This document shows, piece after piece, positions 20,953 to 29,732 of a stretch of DNA of 47,141 nt. The notes below the pieces were generated by a model. The model did no database searches and had not been told where the DNA came from. It saw nothing but the letters and a program-made list of their open reading frames with translations. Position 1 is the first letter of the stretch; each line of letters starts with the position of its first letter. The position numbers were made by a program, and so were the translations under genes. The stretch spans positions 1 through 47,141 of the forward strand of contig NZ_FRCD01000026.1 in NCBI RefSeq assembly GCF_900142785.1, in the 5' to 3' direction. The DNA is from Chryseobacterium carnipullorum (GTDB taxonomy: Bacteria; Bacteroidota; Bacteroidia; Flavobacteriales; Weeksellaceae).

Positions 20953-23427
20953 ATGCACGTTAAAATTGTTTCTCATGATGCTAAAAAGTCTCATTCTGCA
21001 TCTAATATTATGCAGTATTTAGATAAAGAAAATGAGAAAGAAAAATTAAAAAATGAGCATCTAATTTTAGATGGAAAAGAAGAGGAAATCAACCCAAATT
21101 CTGTCGAATATTTTTTCAATCAAGATTATAATCCACTTGATTTAAATGATCCAAATTCTAAAATAAATGTATTTGAAGCTGCGGAAAACTTAGACAAAAA
21201 TAGAGGCACTCAAAGTCTAAATTCCAGCAATTTTTATATGTTGAATATTAGCCCAAGTCAGCAGGAATTGGAACACATGGAGAAGATAGCCATTGACGAG
21301 CTAACAAATCGGGGTTTGGTCTTTGACGATATCCAAAATGATGAAACTGCGTTAGAGTTTTACAACGAGCAAAAAGACCAATTAATGAAGCTTCAATTAA
21401 AGCTTTTTACTCAGGAAGTAATGGAAAAATATGCTTTGCAAATGGATAGAGAGATTTATGCAAATCAAGATGCAATCCCTTCCGATGCAGAAAGAAAATT
21501 GATGAAACCTGAAATTGAAAAGAGGTTTGAAATGTTTTTGGAAGAAAAAGGGATTAAGAGTGAAGTTCTGCAACCGGAGATCAGTTATCAAGAAATAAGC
21601 AAGTTTAATTTAAAACAAGAATATCCACACGGTAAAATTTTCACATTTTATTCTTCTGAAATAGATAAACAGGTAGACTTATTCGTTCCGGAGGGAAAAT
21701 ATAAAATTGAAAATGATCAGCTTTTTATTAATGAAGAATATTATTCTGATAAGTATAATACAATTGTTGAAAGAGAAAATTTTAGAAATGAGAAAATAGA
21801 AATAAAGGGCACATCATCTAAAAGTTCTGATTATTTTACAGATTATATAAAAGAAGATAAAGTAAATATTACGCATCAATGGGATGAGTTTGATAAGGAA
21901 CTTAAACTTTATTTTGAAAATAACGAAATACAAATGCGTGACGGAGTTTGCTTCATTCCTGAAAGTACCTATAACAATAAGCTTTACGATGCAAAAAGTC
22001 AATTTTTAAGTAAAGAGTTTGCTGATATAAAAAAATCCATTCAGGAGAAAAATTTAAATAAAGCAGGATTTGATATTGCAAAAGGTGTTGATGAAAACGG
22101 AAAAGAATATTATTTAAATCCCGATAAAATTCCATCAAAGGATGATCTGAGAAAAATCAATATTAAGACTTCTGTAGATTTTAATAATTACCTCGTTGAG
22201 AACAAATATCTACCGAAGAAAGAGAGTTTTAAAATTTCAGATTGGGACACTAAAAAATCTATAGATGCAGAAGTTCTGGCAGAAAGTGAGAAAGCCAAAT
22301 TATTAAAGATTAATGATGAAAGATTGTCGGAACCGGTTCAGGTTTGGGTTGGTAATTTTGCCATCGTTGATAAAGAATCTAAAGAACTTTTAAAAGATGA
22401 AAACGGAAAAATAACAATTTTAGCAGATTTCTACGAACATAAAATTGAGGAAATTTTAAAATTAGAAACTGAAAACAAATTAGAATTCATTGATTTTAGA
22501 GAGATTGAAAGTCAAAAATCAAAATTTGTTAAAAATGAAGAAAGTATCTCGTTTACTTTTAATGATAAAGGCTTAAAAGACCCTTTACAATTTAATGTAC
22601 GTTCCGAAGAACTCACAATTTCAGAAAATGGCGGCTATACAATGGAAAGGCATCTTTTTGAGCATAAATATGAAAAACATTTAGTAGATCAGGCACAGAA
22701 GCAATTTTCTAAGGAATTTGAAAAAATATCAGATTCAGTTAATAAAGAAATGTTGGATTCTAAAGATTTCCAAAAAGATAAAGAAATAGAACAACGTTTC
22801 AAGAATTTTTTAGTAGAAAAAAATATTCTTCAGGAGCAATATAAGGACGATAATTTTAAAGTTGATGCAAAGGTATTGGAGACAAAAGATAAGTCTACCT
22901 ACATAGCCTATAAGTCTGAAAAAAGCCCCGAAGAAATAAGGCTTTGGGTAAATAATAATACAATCAGTAAATCAGATAAAGACGTTGTTCATTTTAAAAA
23001 CGAAGCTGAGATTACTAAAATTTTAGAAAAAGCAGTACAGAGAGATACTGATCGTAAACAGCTTGTTGAAATTAGTTATTCAAAATTAGAGACTGAGGAT
23101 AAAAAACATAAAGAAGAAACATATAAAAATTTCAATTTTTATAAAGAAGTTACAGGCTTAAATGAGCCTGTGAAGATTTCCTTTAAAGAATCAGATCTAA
23201 AACAGGATGGAGATAAATTTTTTATTGAGAAGCATAAGCTTGATTATAAAATGGAAAATGCCGTAAAATTTGGGATTACAAAAGAGTTCGGCAATGTAAA
23301 GGATGATATTAAAAATGAAGTTTGGAAGGAAAAAGGTTTTGACACGACAAAAAGAAAGATTACAGGAAAAGACTTATTGTATTACGCTAAAATAACACCA
23401 ACTTACAATTTTACAATGGGATTGTAA
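20953..23427 (+). CDS. Relaxase-like mobilisation protein (DUF5712 type)
   Basis: The 824-residue product begins MHVKIVSHDAKKSHSASNIM and QYLDKENEKE, then has EYFFNQDYNPL and SNFYMLNISPSQQELEHM. From memory this fits the DUF5712/BmgA-like mobilisation proteins of Bacteroidota, the presumed MOBP-type relaxases that nick oriT. A catalytic Tyr and HUH histidines cannot be fixed by eye; candidates are Y239-region and H-x sites in the first 250 residues. The C-terminal ~550 residues consist of repeated lysine-glutamate-rich modules (WVGNF, WVNNN, FNVRSEE) of ~100 residues, so it is longer than usual. It is coupled to the BfmA-like gene. Family is fairly sure, activity is inference. Confidence 0.7.
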   Translation: MHVKIVSHDAKKSHSASNIMQYLDKENEKEKLKNEHLILDGKEEEINPNSVEYFFNQDYNPLDLNDPNSKINVFEAAENLDKNRGTQSLNSSNFYMLNISPSQQELEHMEKIAIDELTNRGLVFDDIQNDETALEFYNEQKDQLMKLQLKLFTQEVMEKYALQMDREIYANQDAIPSDAERKLMKPEIEKRFEMFLEEKGIKSEVLQPEISYQEISKFNLKQEYPHGKIFTFYSSEIDKQVDLFVPEGKYKIENDQLFINEEYYSDKYNTIVERENFRNEKIEIKGTSSKSSDYFTDYIKEDKVNITHQWDEFDKELKLYFENNEIQMRDGVCFIPESTYNNKLYDAKSQFLSKEFADIKKSIQEKNLNKAGFDIAKGVDENGKEYYLNPDKIPSKDDLRKINIKTSVDFNNYLVENKYLPKKESFKISDWDTKKSIDAEVLAESEKAKLLKINDERLSEPVQVWVGNFAIVDKESKELLKDENGKITILADFYEHKIEEILKLETENKLEFIDFREIESQKSKFVKNEESISFTFNDKGLKDPLQFNVRSEELTISENGGYTMERHLFEHKYEKHLVDQAQKQFSKEFEKISDSVNKEMLDSKDFQKDKEIEQRFKNFLVEKNILQEQYKDDNFKVDAKVLETKDKSTYIAYKSEKSPEEIRLWVNNNTISKSDKDVVHFKNEAEITKILEKAVQRDTDRKQLVEISYSKLETEDKKHKEETYKNFNFYKEVTGLNEPVKISFKESDLKQDGDKFFIEKHKLDYKMENAVKFGITKEFGNVKDDIKNEVWKEKGFDTTKRKITGKDLLYYAKITPTYNFTMGL

Positions 23428-23483
23428 TACAGAATTATTAACTTTTGTAACTTTAAGTTAATATTTTTACTATTCTAATTTGA

Positions 23484-23516
23484 AAGGCTGGTTAATTAAC
23501 CAGCCTTTCTTTTTTT
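23484..23516. terminator. Bidirectional terminator after mobilisation operon
   Basis: AAAGGCTGGTTAA and its exact complement TTAACCAGCCTTT form a 26-bp perfect palindrome with a T-tract after it. Confidence 0.9.
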
Positions 23517-23527
23517 ATAAATAAAAT

Positions 23528-23541
23528 AAAAAGTCCAAAGA
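23528..23541 (+). repeat. AAAAAGTCCAAAGA repeat
   Basis: Plus-strand copy, 17 bp upstream of repeat element copy 5, matching the arrangement before copy 4. Confidence 0.5.
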
Positions 23542-23558
23542 AATAATAAGTCTTAATT

Positions 23559-23668
23559 GTTAGCAAAATGAGCATCAAAAAAGATCTGCAGCTGCAAGAT
23601 CTGAACTCAGTAAGTTAGCAAAATGATTTCCCTGGTTTTCTTTCCGGAGTTGTTTTTGTTAGCTAAAC
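23559..23668 (+). repeat. Three-box GTTAGCAAAAT element, copy 5
   Basis: Boxes are at 23559 (GTTAGCAAAAT), 23614 (GTTAGCAAAAT) and 23658 (GTTAGCTAAAC), starts 55 and 44 bp apart. ATCTGCAGCTGCAAGATC lies in register at +25. It is between the mobilisation operon and the convergent transglycosylase gene. Confidence 0.75.
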
Positions 23669-23683
23669 TATTAATTTGGTAAA

Positions 23684-24571
23684 TCATTTTTTCACATATA
23701 CTATTGAACCTTTCGGCACAAGCGAGGTTGTGAATTGAGGATTTGCAAATTTTAATAATTCGTAGTTAAAATTCTTTCCTAAAGCTTCTAACGTTGTAGT
23801 TTCATTTACTTTAATAATCTGCATATCATGAAAAGAATATCGGAAATAGGAAGGTGTGATATTATGGTATTTATAGAAATTAAAAAGATAATTAACAGCA
23901 ATGAATGAAGGAACATAAGCTTGTGTTTCTTTCGGTAAAAATGGTCTGACTTTCCAATAATTTTTACTTCCTGCTTTTTTAATAGCTTTTCTTACATTAC
24001 CTGCGCCACAGTTATAAGCCGAAATAGCAAGATTCCAATCTCCTAATTGAAGATATAAATCTTTCAAATATCGTACTGCAGAATCGGTATTTCCAACAGG
24101 ATCATAAAAAATATTTACATAATCGTTTTTCCTGATTCCATATTCAGAACCCGTTGCTGGCATAAACTGCCATAGCCCTTTTGCTCCTGCCCATGACCCG
24201 GCTCTGGGATTTAATGCACTTTCTACAACAGCCAAATATTTCAATTCTAAAGGCATCCCGTATTGTGCCAATTTTTTTTCAAACAAAGGAAAATAATAAG
24301 CTGAGAGGCCTATTATTTTTCCATACCATCTATAGGATAAATATTTTCTAACGTAAGTGTAGGTTACGTCATTGTAGTCGATAGGAAGAGGTGTATTAAC
24401 ATTCAAGTATTGGAATCTTTCTTTAAATGTAGATTCTTCTAAAGTCTCGTTTATTTCATTATCATGCCCTAAACTATTTATATAATCTTCATTATATTTT
24501 ATGAATGTTTCTTGTGCTTTAGAGGCAATAGGAATCATTAATAAGCAGAGTATGATTTTAAATTGTATCAT
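23684..24571 (-). CDS. Lytic transglycosylase, MltD/SLT family
   Basis: The 295-residue periplasmic enzyme cleaves peptidoglycan glycan strands. ATG 24571 gives a signal peptide (FKIILCLLMIPIASKAQ). The longer frame starts at a TTG and adds only a poor N-terminus. The SLT domain spans ~residues 95-215, with catalytic Glu117 in VVESALNPRAGSWAGAKG, then LWQFMPATG and AYNCGAGNVRKAI. A C-terminal LysM-like tail (TTLEALGKNFNYELLKFANP) follows. A -7 box TAAATTTG ends 3 nt before the ATG, hinting at a leaderless mRNA. On plasmids such enzymes help secretion channels through the wall; here no T4SS is present. Confidence 0.9.
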   Translation of the reverse strand: MIQFKIILCLLMIPIASKAQETFIKYNEDYINSLGHDNEINETLEESTFKERFQYLNVNTPLPIDYNDVTYTYVRKYLSYRWYGKIIGLSAYYFPLFEKKLAQYGMPLELKYLAVVESALNPRAGSWAGAKGLWQFMPATGSEYGIRKNDYVNIFYDPVGNTDSAVRYLKDLYLQLGDWNLAISAYNCGAGNVRKAIKKAGSKNYWKVRPFLPKETQAYVPSFIAVNYLFNFYKYHNITPSYFRYSFHDMQIIKVNETTTLEALGKNFNYELLKFANPQFTTSLVPKGSIVYVKK

Positions 24572-24574
24572 ACA

Positions 24575-24582
24575 CAAATTTA
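24575..24582 (-). promoter_or_regulatory. Promoter -7 box of the transglycosylase gene
   Basis: Minus-strand TAAATTTG matches TAnnTTTG exactly, and TGT separates it from the ATG, so transcription should begin at the start codon. Confidence 0.45.
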
Positions 24583-24642
24583 ATAATTTAAGCTGTTTTT
24601 CCAAGACAAAAAGTTTAAAATATTAAACTTTTTAAAACTAAA

Positions 24643-24665
24643 AATCCCCGTTATATACGAGGATT
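24643..24665. other. Hairpin between transglycosylase and broken gene
   Basis: AATCCCCGTTATATACGAGGATT folds with a GTATATAAC-like core and AATCC/GGATT ends. It lies upstream of the transglycosylase on the minus strand, and may terminate the pseudogene transcript. Confidence 0.45.
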
Positions 24666-24764
24666 AAAAACTAATAACCATGAAACGCAAGTCTCCTTGC
24701 CTACCATATATTGTGAAATTCTGCATTTAAAACAGAAATAGTAGTATTTATTTCAGTGAAATTA

Positions 24765-25142
24765 TTAATAGTCATTAATAAAATCTTTATAATTTTTTAC
24801 GTCAGTCCAAAACTCATGACATTCATCTATAATTCTTTTTTCAAAACTTTTGTCTTTCTTTAAGCTTTCCCAATTATCACCATAAATTTCCTCACATAAT
24901 TTATAAAAGCCGTCACCTTGCTCCTTATCATTTGCTTTATGGATAACCAAAGCACTTATTAAAGGTCTTTCGTTATCATATTCATGTAATGAAATATCTC
25001 CCAACCACTCACCAATAAGTTTTCTATCTAAACTGTTGTCAAAATTTAAATTTAACTGTAATTGATTATTTAATTCAGTATAGGTACAGGTTCATCTTGT
25101 TCTTGCAACCTCGATCAGCTGTTTTCTAATTTCGTGTAACAT
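24765..25142 (-). pseudogene. Conserved unknown gene broken by an in-frame TGA
   Basis: From ATG 25142 the frame reads MLHEIRKQLIEVARTR, then TGA (25092-25094), and continues in the same frame with TCTYTELNNQLQLNLNFDNS and IGEWLGDISLHEYDNERPLI, then HKANDKEQGDGFYKLCEEIY to DFINDY at 24765. The two halves make one continuous protein of ~125 residues. I recall homologues of unknown function with a matching IEVARTR-TYTEL stretch in Bacteroidota and Proteobacteria. A start-codon scan alone reports only the C-terminal 79 residues. It may be a dead gene or a sequencing error. Confidence 0.7.
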
Positions 25143-25250
25143 TATATTGAATTGTGTTTAATTTAGTTTTAAAATCAGTACTTAAAATTGATATGCTGCA
25201 AGAACTTGAAAAGAAATTTTAATTCCAAAAATGTTCATTATTATTCATGG

Positions 25251-27941
25251 TTAAGAGTTTTTAAATTTACTGATTAGGCTTGCCAAGCTCGTCGTTCTAT
25301 TGATTTCATCGTGAGGAATAAGTAAATAGAACCAAGGCTTTTTATCATTTTCAAGATTGTAGTCTGAGGCATATTTGCAGTAGATAACTGCAGCATCTGC
25401 TTTTTGTTTTACATCGGTATCCTGCATTTTGTCTTTGCTCTTTGGCTCAATCATATAAATCGCATCCTCGGTTTCTACAACAAAATCGGGCTCGTAACGT
25501 TTGGAGTTATTGTCCCAATAAATGTGAAATTGGTTTGCTGCAGGGCGTAACCACTTTACAACTTTGGAATCATTTTCTAAAATGTAGGCTAGATCTTTTT
25601 CTGTATTTGAATCGAATTTATACTCAAAATGACAGGCTTTTTCAAAACCTGAGTACGCATATTTAGGAACTAGACTAACTGGACTTACAACATCTCTGTA
25701 ATCTTTAACACCATTGCTTGCTAAAACGGAAAAATTATGAGAAAGTATCTTAGTGAAAGGTAAAACATTTGGCTTTTCATAATTGCTGTATTCTATTTTG
25801 AAATGCTTTTTCATTTGGAGATAGATACGTTCGGCAATCGTTCTCTTAAACTGAAAAATTGCTTTCTTAACTTCTTTTTCTTCCGTATTACTTCCTTCTA
25901 TTGCAGTGTATGCTTGCGTTGCTAATTTATTTAGAAGTTCTGCATTATCATCATAATCGACATCTGAAAAATTGAGCAGTTCTACGATAATCATATTCGT
26001 AGGATTGCCATAATTACCACTTGAAGTCGCACGTAAAGTCTCAACTTCTTTTTGATTGGCTAAACTTACGCGGATAATTTCTTCTTCTAACGCTTTGAAT
26101 TGGAATCCTGATAATTCTAAATCAAAATCTTCGAAGTAAGCGTGTGCATCTCCCTGCACCAAATCCATACGAGGAATTTCGATGATCTGCGATTTATAAC
26201 CCGAGACTACTTTTTCATAAATTGCTTCGGCTTCTTTAACGATTTCGTCTGCAAATAAATTTCCTTGCCCTTGATTAAAATTTGCTCTAATCTTCTCTAT
26301 AACCACTGCCTTGGCTGCTGGTTTATCAAAATCTTCAACTTTTTTGATTTCGGGCACAGTATTTAATGTAGGTAGAACCGAGATAATGGCTTTCTTGGCA
26401 TCTACTTGATTTTGTGCTGTTTGTTTTTCCTGTACATCAACAATCGCATTTACCTTCGTTTGTTCTTGTTCTATTTCTTTATCCGTTTTGGATACTGAAG
26501 TTGTTGCAACCGTTTTTTCTTTTACTTCGTTTTCATCAAATTCTACATAAGAAAGTTTGTTTAAAATAGAGTCCGGATTTTGTGCTTCCGCTATCACAGA
26601 ATCAAAATTGTCGTGTGCAATTACAGTCAATTTATCGATATTGGGTTCTCCTGTTCTTTTACCACCGAAAGGCAAACGTAAACCACGACCAATGGTTTGT
26701 TCGATTAAAACACTGGCGTTGGCTGCACGCAATGGTACAATGGTATATAAATTCGAAACATCCCAACCTTCTTTGAGCATATTGACGTGAATAACAATTT
26801 CAATCTCATTGTCAGTACTTTCCAGTGAAACAAATAGTTGCTCAATTTCTTCATCCTTTTTGGTTGAACTGTCTATTTGCAATACTTTTCCAATGAATTG
26901 CCCACTGTAAAATGATGTGGAATTGATTAAATCAAACACGGCTTTAGCGTGCGTAATATCTTTACACACAACTAAAACAAAAGGCTTCACTAATTTCTGC
27001 TCATTGTTTAAAGCATATATTTCTAAATCTGTCTTTGTCTGCTGATGAATAGAAATAGCATCTTCCAGTTTTACATGCTCTACTTCTTCAGCACTTTTTC
27101 CTTTGGGATCATAGTTTTTCCTTTTCGCTATGTTCGGATTTTTCACATATAAACCGTCGGCTAACGCTTTGGCTAAAGTATATTCATACACAATATTCTT
27201 AAACGACTTTCCTTTTTCGTCGGTTGGTGTAGCAGTCAATTCGATACCTAAAACAGGATTTAGCTCATCAATTGCTTTTTTGGAAGCATCCGCGTGGTAA
27301 CGGTGCGCTTCATCCATTAATACTACCAAATCATCTAAATTTGATAAAAATTTCCAGTATGATTCTCCCAAATATTCTGACAGACGTTTCATTTTTGGAG
27401 CTAGTGCAACCCCACCAGATCTTGAACCTTTGTTATCTGAATTGAATTTTGAAATATTGAAAATATTGATTCTGATTTCAGATTCCATGTACAATGCACC
27501 TTGCTGCGCATAGTTGTCTCCGGTAATAATTACAGGACGATTATGTACAAATTCTGAAATACCATTGAATACATATTTTGAATATGCAGGATCTCCAAAA
27601 TCTTTGATCAACTTTTCGTAAATCGTTAAGTTGGGAGCCAGAATAAAGAAATTTTTAACACCTTTTGCTAAATACAAATATGAAATAATTGCTCCCATCA
27701 AACGTGTTTTTCCTACACCGGTTGCGATGTTGTGAGTAACCGATGGAAAGGCTCTCTGGAAATCGGTGCAAGAAGGGTAAACTGCGTTAATCTTTTGTAA
27801 ATCCTCTTCTACAGTAGTATCTTTTTTGTTCTTATTGAGGGGAATTTGATCTGCAATATTCGCTGTGATTTCTAAAGCTTCTGCCAATGGCAAACGAAGT
27901 GACAGTCTCTGTTTAATCTGATTGAGTATATTTTGATTCAT
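25251..27941 (-). CDS. res: Type III restriction enzyme Res subunit
   Basis: The 896-residue subunit couples an SF2 helicase and a nuclease. Walker A ATGVGKTRLMG (~residues 73-83), DEAHRYHA (Walker B), ELTATPT (motif III) and QTIGRGLRLPFGGK (motif VI) are all present. The C-terminal PD-(D/E)xK nuclease is EPDFVVETEDAIYMIEPKSK. Type III Res acts only with Mod and cuts when two sites meet head to head. It follows mod by 2 nt (TAA-CC-ATG), so translation is coupled. It is the last gene of a four-gene minus-strand operon. Motifs are intact, so the enzyme is probably active. Confidence 0.9.
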   Translation of the reverse strand: MNQNILNQIKQRLSLRLPLAEALEITANIADQIPLNKNKKDTTVEEDLQKINAVYPSCTDFQRAFPSVTHNIATGVGKTRLMGAIISYLYLAKGVKNFFILAPNLTIYEKLIKDFGDPAYSKYVFNGISEFVHNRPVIITGDNYAQQGALYMESEIRINIFNISKFNSDNKGSRSGGVALAPKMKRLSEYLGESYWKFLSNLDDLVVLMDEAHRYHADASKKAIDELNPVLGIELTATPTDEKGKSFKNIVYEYTLAKALADGLYVKNPNIAKRKNYDPKGKSAEEVEHVKLEDAISIHQQTKTDLEIYALNNEQKLVKPFVLVVCKDITHAKAVFDLINSTSFYSGQFIGKVLQIDSSTKKDEEIEQLFVSLESTDNEIEIVIHVNMLKEGWDVSNLYTIVPLRAANASVLIEQTIGRGLRLPFGGKRTGEPNIDKLTVIAHDNFDSVIAEAQNPDSILNKLSYVEFDENEVKEKTVATTSVSKTDKEIEQEQTKVNAIVDVQEKQTAQNQVDAKKAIISVLPTLNTVPEIKKVEDFDKPAAKAVVIEKIRANFNQGQGNLFADEIVKEAEAIYEKVVSGYKSQIIEIPRMDLVQGDAHAYFEDFDLELSGFQFKALEEEIIRVSLANQKEVETLRATSSGNYGNPTNMIIVELLNFSDVDYDDNAELLNKLATQAYTAIEGSNTEEKEVKKAIFQFKRTIAERIYLQMKKHFKIEYSNYEKPNVLPFTKILSHNFSVLASNGVKDYRDVVSPVSLVPKYAYSGFEKACHFEYKFDSNTEKDLAYILENDSKVVKWLRPAANQFHIYWDNNSKRYEPDFVVETEDAIYMIEPKSKDKMQDTDVKQKADAAVIYCKYASDYNLENDKKPWFYLLIPHDEINRTTSLASLISKFKNS

Positions 27942-27943
27942 GG

Positions 27944-29608
27944 TTAATCAAATAATGTTTTTTTGTTTTGGTCTTCTGGTTGAGTATTGGTGTCTTCAGC
28001 TTCATCACTCCAGTCTTCTTCATCGTTATTTTGTGATTCGTCTTGTGGTAGGTTGACGATATTTAAACTATAATCGTCTTTGCCAAACTCGCAACGGTCT
28101 AACAGAAGCTGCGGGATTTTTTTGATAGTAATATTGCTATACTTAGTTTTGCACTCTGCTTGAAAGGCTTTGCAGCAAATTAAAAGACTTTCGCCCTCCT
28201 GCATATCTTCGGCAATAGCTTCCAACTGTTGCACCGTCATAAACTGCGTAGTGGTGAAAATAAAATCTTGCTCCGAGGAAAATCCTTGCTTCCAGAATTG
28301 TGTTTCACTGGGGTTGTAAGTAAAACCTTCCTGTTTTGCCATTGCTGCTGCTAACATATCGGGATTGTATTCATCAGACATTATCCAATGATCGAATCTA
28401 TCTTTTTTCAGAAGGCTTGGTGCTAAGTTATAAAACTTAAAACCGCCACCTCCTTGCCAATTCACATCATCACTTATGCCTATTCTGTCTGAATTATCCA
28501 CAACCATTTTTAATCTTGGTAAAGTGTGAGTGATAGAATGTTCACCAAGTTCAACCCCAATCCATCTTCTATTCATTTTGTGAGCTACAGCAGCAGTAGT
28601 ACCAGACCCCAAGAAAGAATCTAAAATCAAATCATCTTCCTCTGTAGCAATTTGCAGTATTTTCTTGATGAGTTTTTCAGGCTTAGGAGTGCCAAACCAT
28701 TCCGCTTTTGACATATCCGGGAAAAGTTTCTTTTGCTCATATTTCGCTTGTCTATTGTGACCTGTTTCTTCAAGATCCGCCCATAAAGAAGAGGGAGGCA
28801 ATCCTCTACTATCGGACAAATAAGTACGCCTTTTAATATTCGTAAAATCTTTATTAAAATAAATTTCGCCAGATTGCATTTTTTCCTTTAAAGTTTCTTT
28901 ACTCCATCGCCAGCCATTTTTTGGAGGTTTTATTTTTGTTCCTATTGGTGTTTCGATTTCAAATACAAGATTCTCTCTGTATGCAGGTGATGAAATAGGA
29001 TTTCCGTCAAACCAAGGACCTCTGGGGTCATTATCTGGATTTTTAAAATGTTTTGATTGAGATTCTTTTGGAAGTAGCTTTTTTGAAAGCCAGTTAGGAC
29101 TTTTACTATATACTAAAATTGTGTTATGATCTATCGAAAACTGTTTTGCATCATTATTAGAATTATCACTAGATTTCCAAATTATTCCTTGAACAAAATT
29201 TTGCCTTCCAAATATTTCATCACACAAAACTTTGCAGTAGTGAACTTCGTTATCATCTAAAGTAATCCAAATTGTACCATCTTTAGACAACAACTTATAT
29301 AACATTTTTAGTCTGGAGCTCATCAAACTTAACCACAAAGAATGTTCTATTCCATCATCATAATGTTCAAAGGCATTACCTGTATTATAAGGAGGATCAA
29401 TATAAATACACTTTACTTTGCCTGCATAATCTTGCTCCAAAGCTTTTAAAGCTAAAAGATTGTCGCCATATATAAGCATATTTTCCGTGTTGGAGTCGCC
29501 GTAAGAATACTCAGGATTTTCTATGAGAATACGTGGTTCCAGCTTGGGTTCTTCGCCTTTGCCAATCCAGGTTAATTCTAATTTTTGTAAGTTTTTATTT
29601 TGAGCCAT
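27944..29608 (-). CDS. mod: Type III DNA methyltransferase Mod subunit
   Basis: The 554-residue Mod methylates adenine-N6 (or cytosine-N4) at the recognition site, protecting host DNA. IYIDPPYNTGNAF (DPPY at residues 71-74) precedes LDSFLGSGTTAAVAHKMNRR, the beta-class order typical of Type III Mod. The variable central region (~residues 120-280) that sets specificity cannot be read for sequence preference. It lies between the AlbA-type gene (124-bp gap with tandem 11-bp repeats) and res. The C-terminus is acidic (DEAEDTNTQPEDQ). Confidence 0.9.
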   Translation of the reverse strand: MAQNKNLQKLELTWIGKGEEPKLEPRILIENPEYSYGDSNTENMLIYGDNLLALKALEQDYAGKVKCIYIDPPYNTGNAFEHYDDGIEHSLWLSLMSSRLKMLYKLLSKDGTIWITLDDNEVHYCKVLCDEIFGRQNFVQGIIWKSSDNSNNDAKQFSIDHNTILVYSKSPNWLSKKLLPKESQSKHFKNPDNDPRGPWFDGNPISSPAYRENLVFEIETPIGTKIKPPKNGWRWSKETLKEKMQSGEIYFNKDFTNIKRRTYLSDSRGLPPSSLWADLEETGHNRQAKYEQKKLFPDMSKAEWFGTPKPEKLIKKILQIATEEDDLILDSFLGSGTTAAVAHKMNRRWIGVELGEHSITHTLPRLKMVVDNSDRIGISDDVNWQGGGGFKFYNLAPSLLKKDRFDHWIMSDEYNPDMLAAAMAKQEGFTYNPSETQFWKQGFSSEQDFIFTTTQFMTVQQLEAIAEDMQEGESLLICCKAFQAECKTKYSNITIKKIPQLLLDRCEFGKDDYSLNIVNLPQDESQNNDEEDWSDEAEDTNTQPEDQNKKTLFD

Positions 29609-29676
29609 GTTTGTTATGGTATTTTGCTTTTTCTAATAATTATTTTACTGCTAAGGATTAAGTCATTCTTTCCTAA

Positions 29677-29718
29677 GTTTGTCTAAAGTTTGTCTAAAAT
29701 GAATAAAGTTTATCTAAA
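29677..29718. promoter_or_regulatory. Tandem 11-bp repeats before mod
   Basis: GTTTGTCTAAA occurs twice back to back (29677-29687, 29688-29698), with GTTTATCTAAA at 29708-29718. Read on the minus strand they are TTTAGACAAAC sites 69-110 bp before the mod ATG, one helical turn apart. A related TTAGTCTAAAC lies just before the helicase start (34319-34330). They would suit a control protein of the RM operon; an internal promoter is likely here. Confidence 0.5.
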
Positions 29719-29732
29719 ATTGCACGTATATA

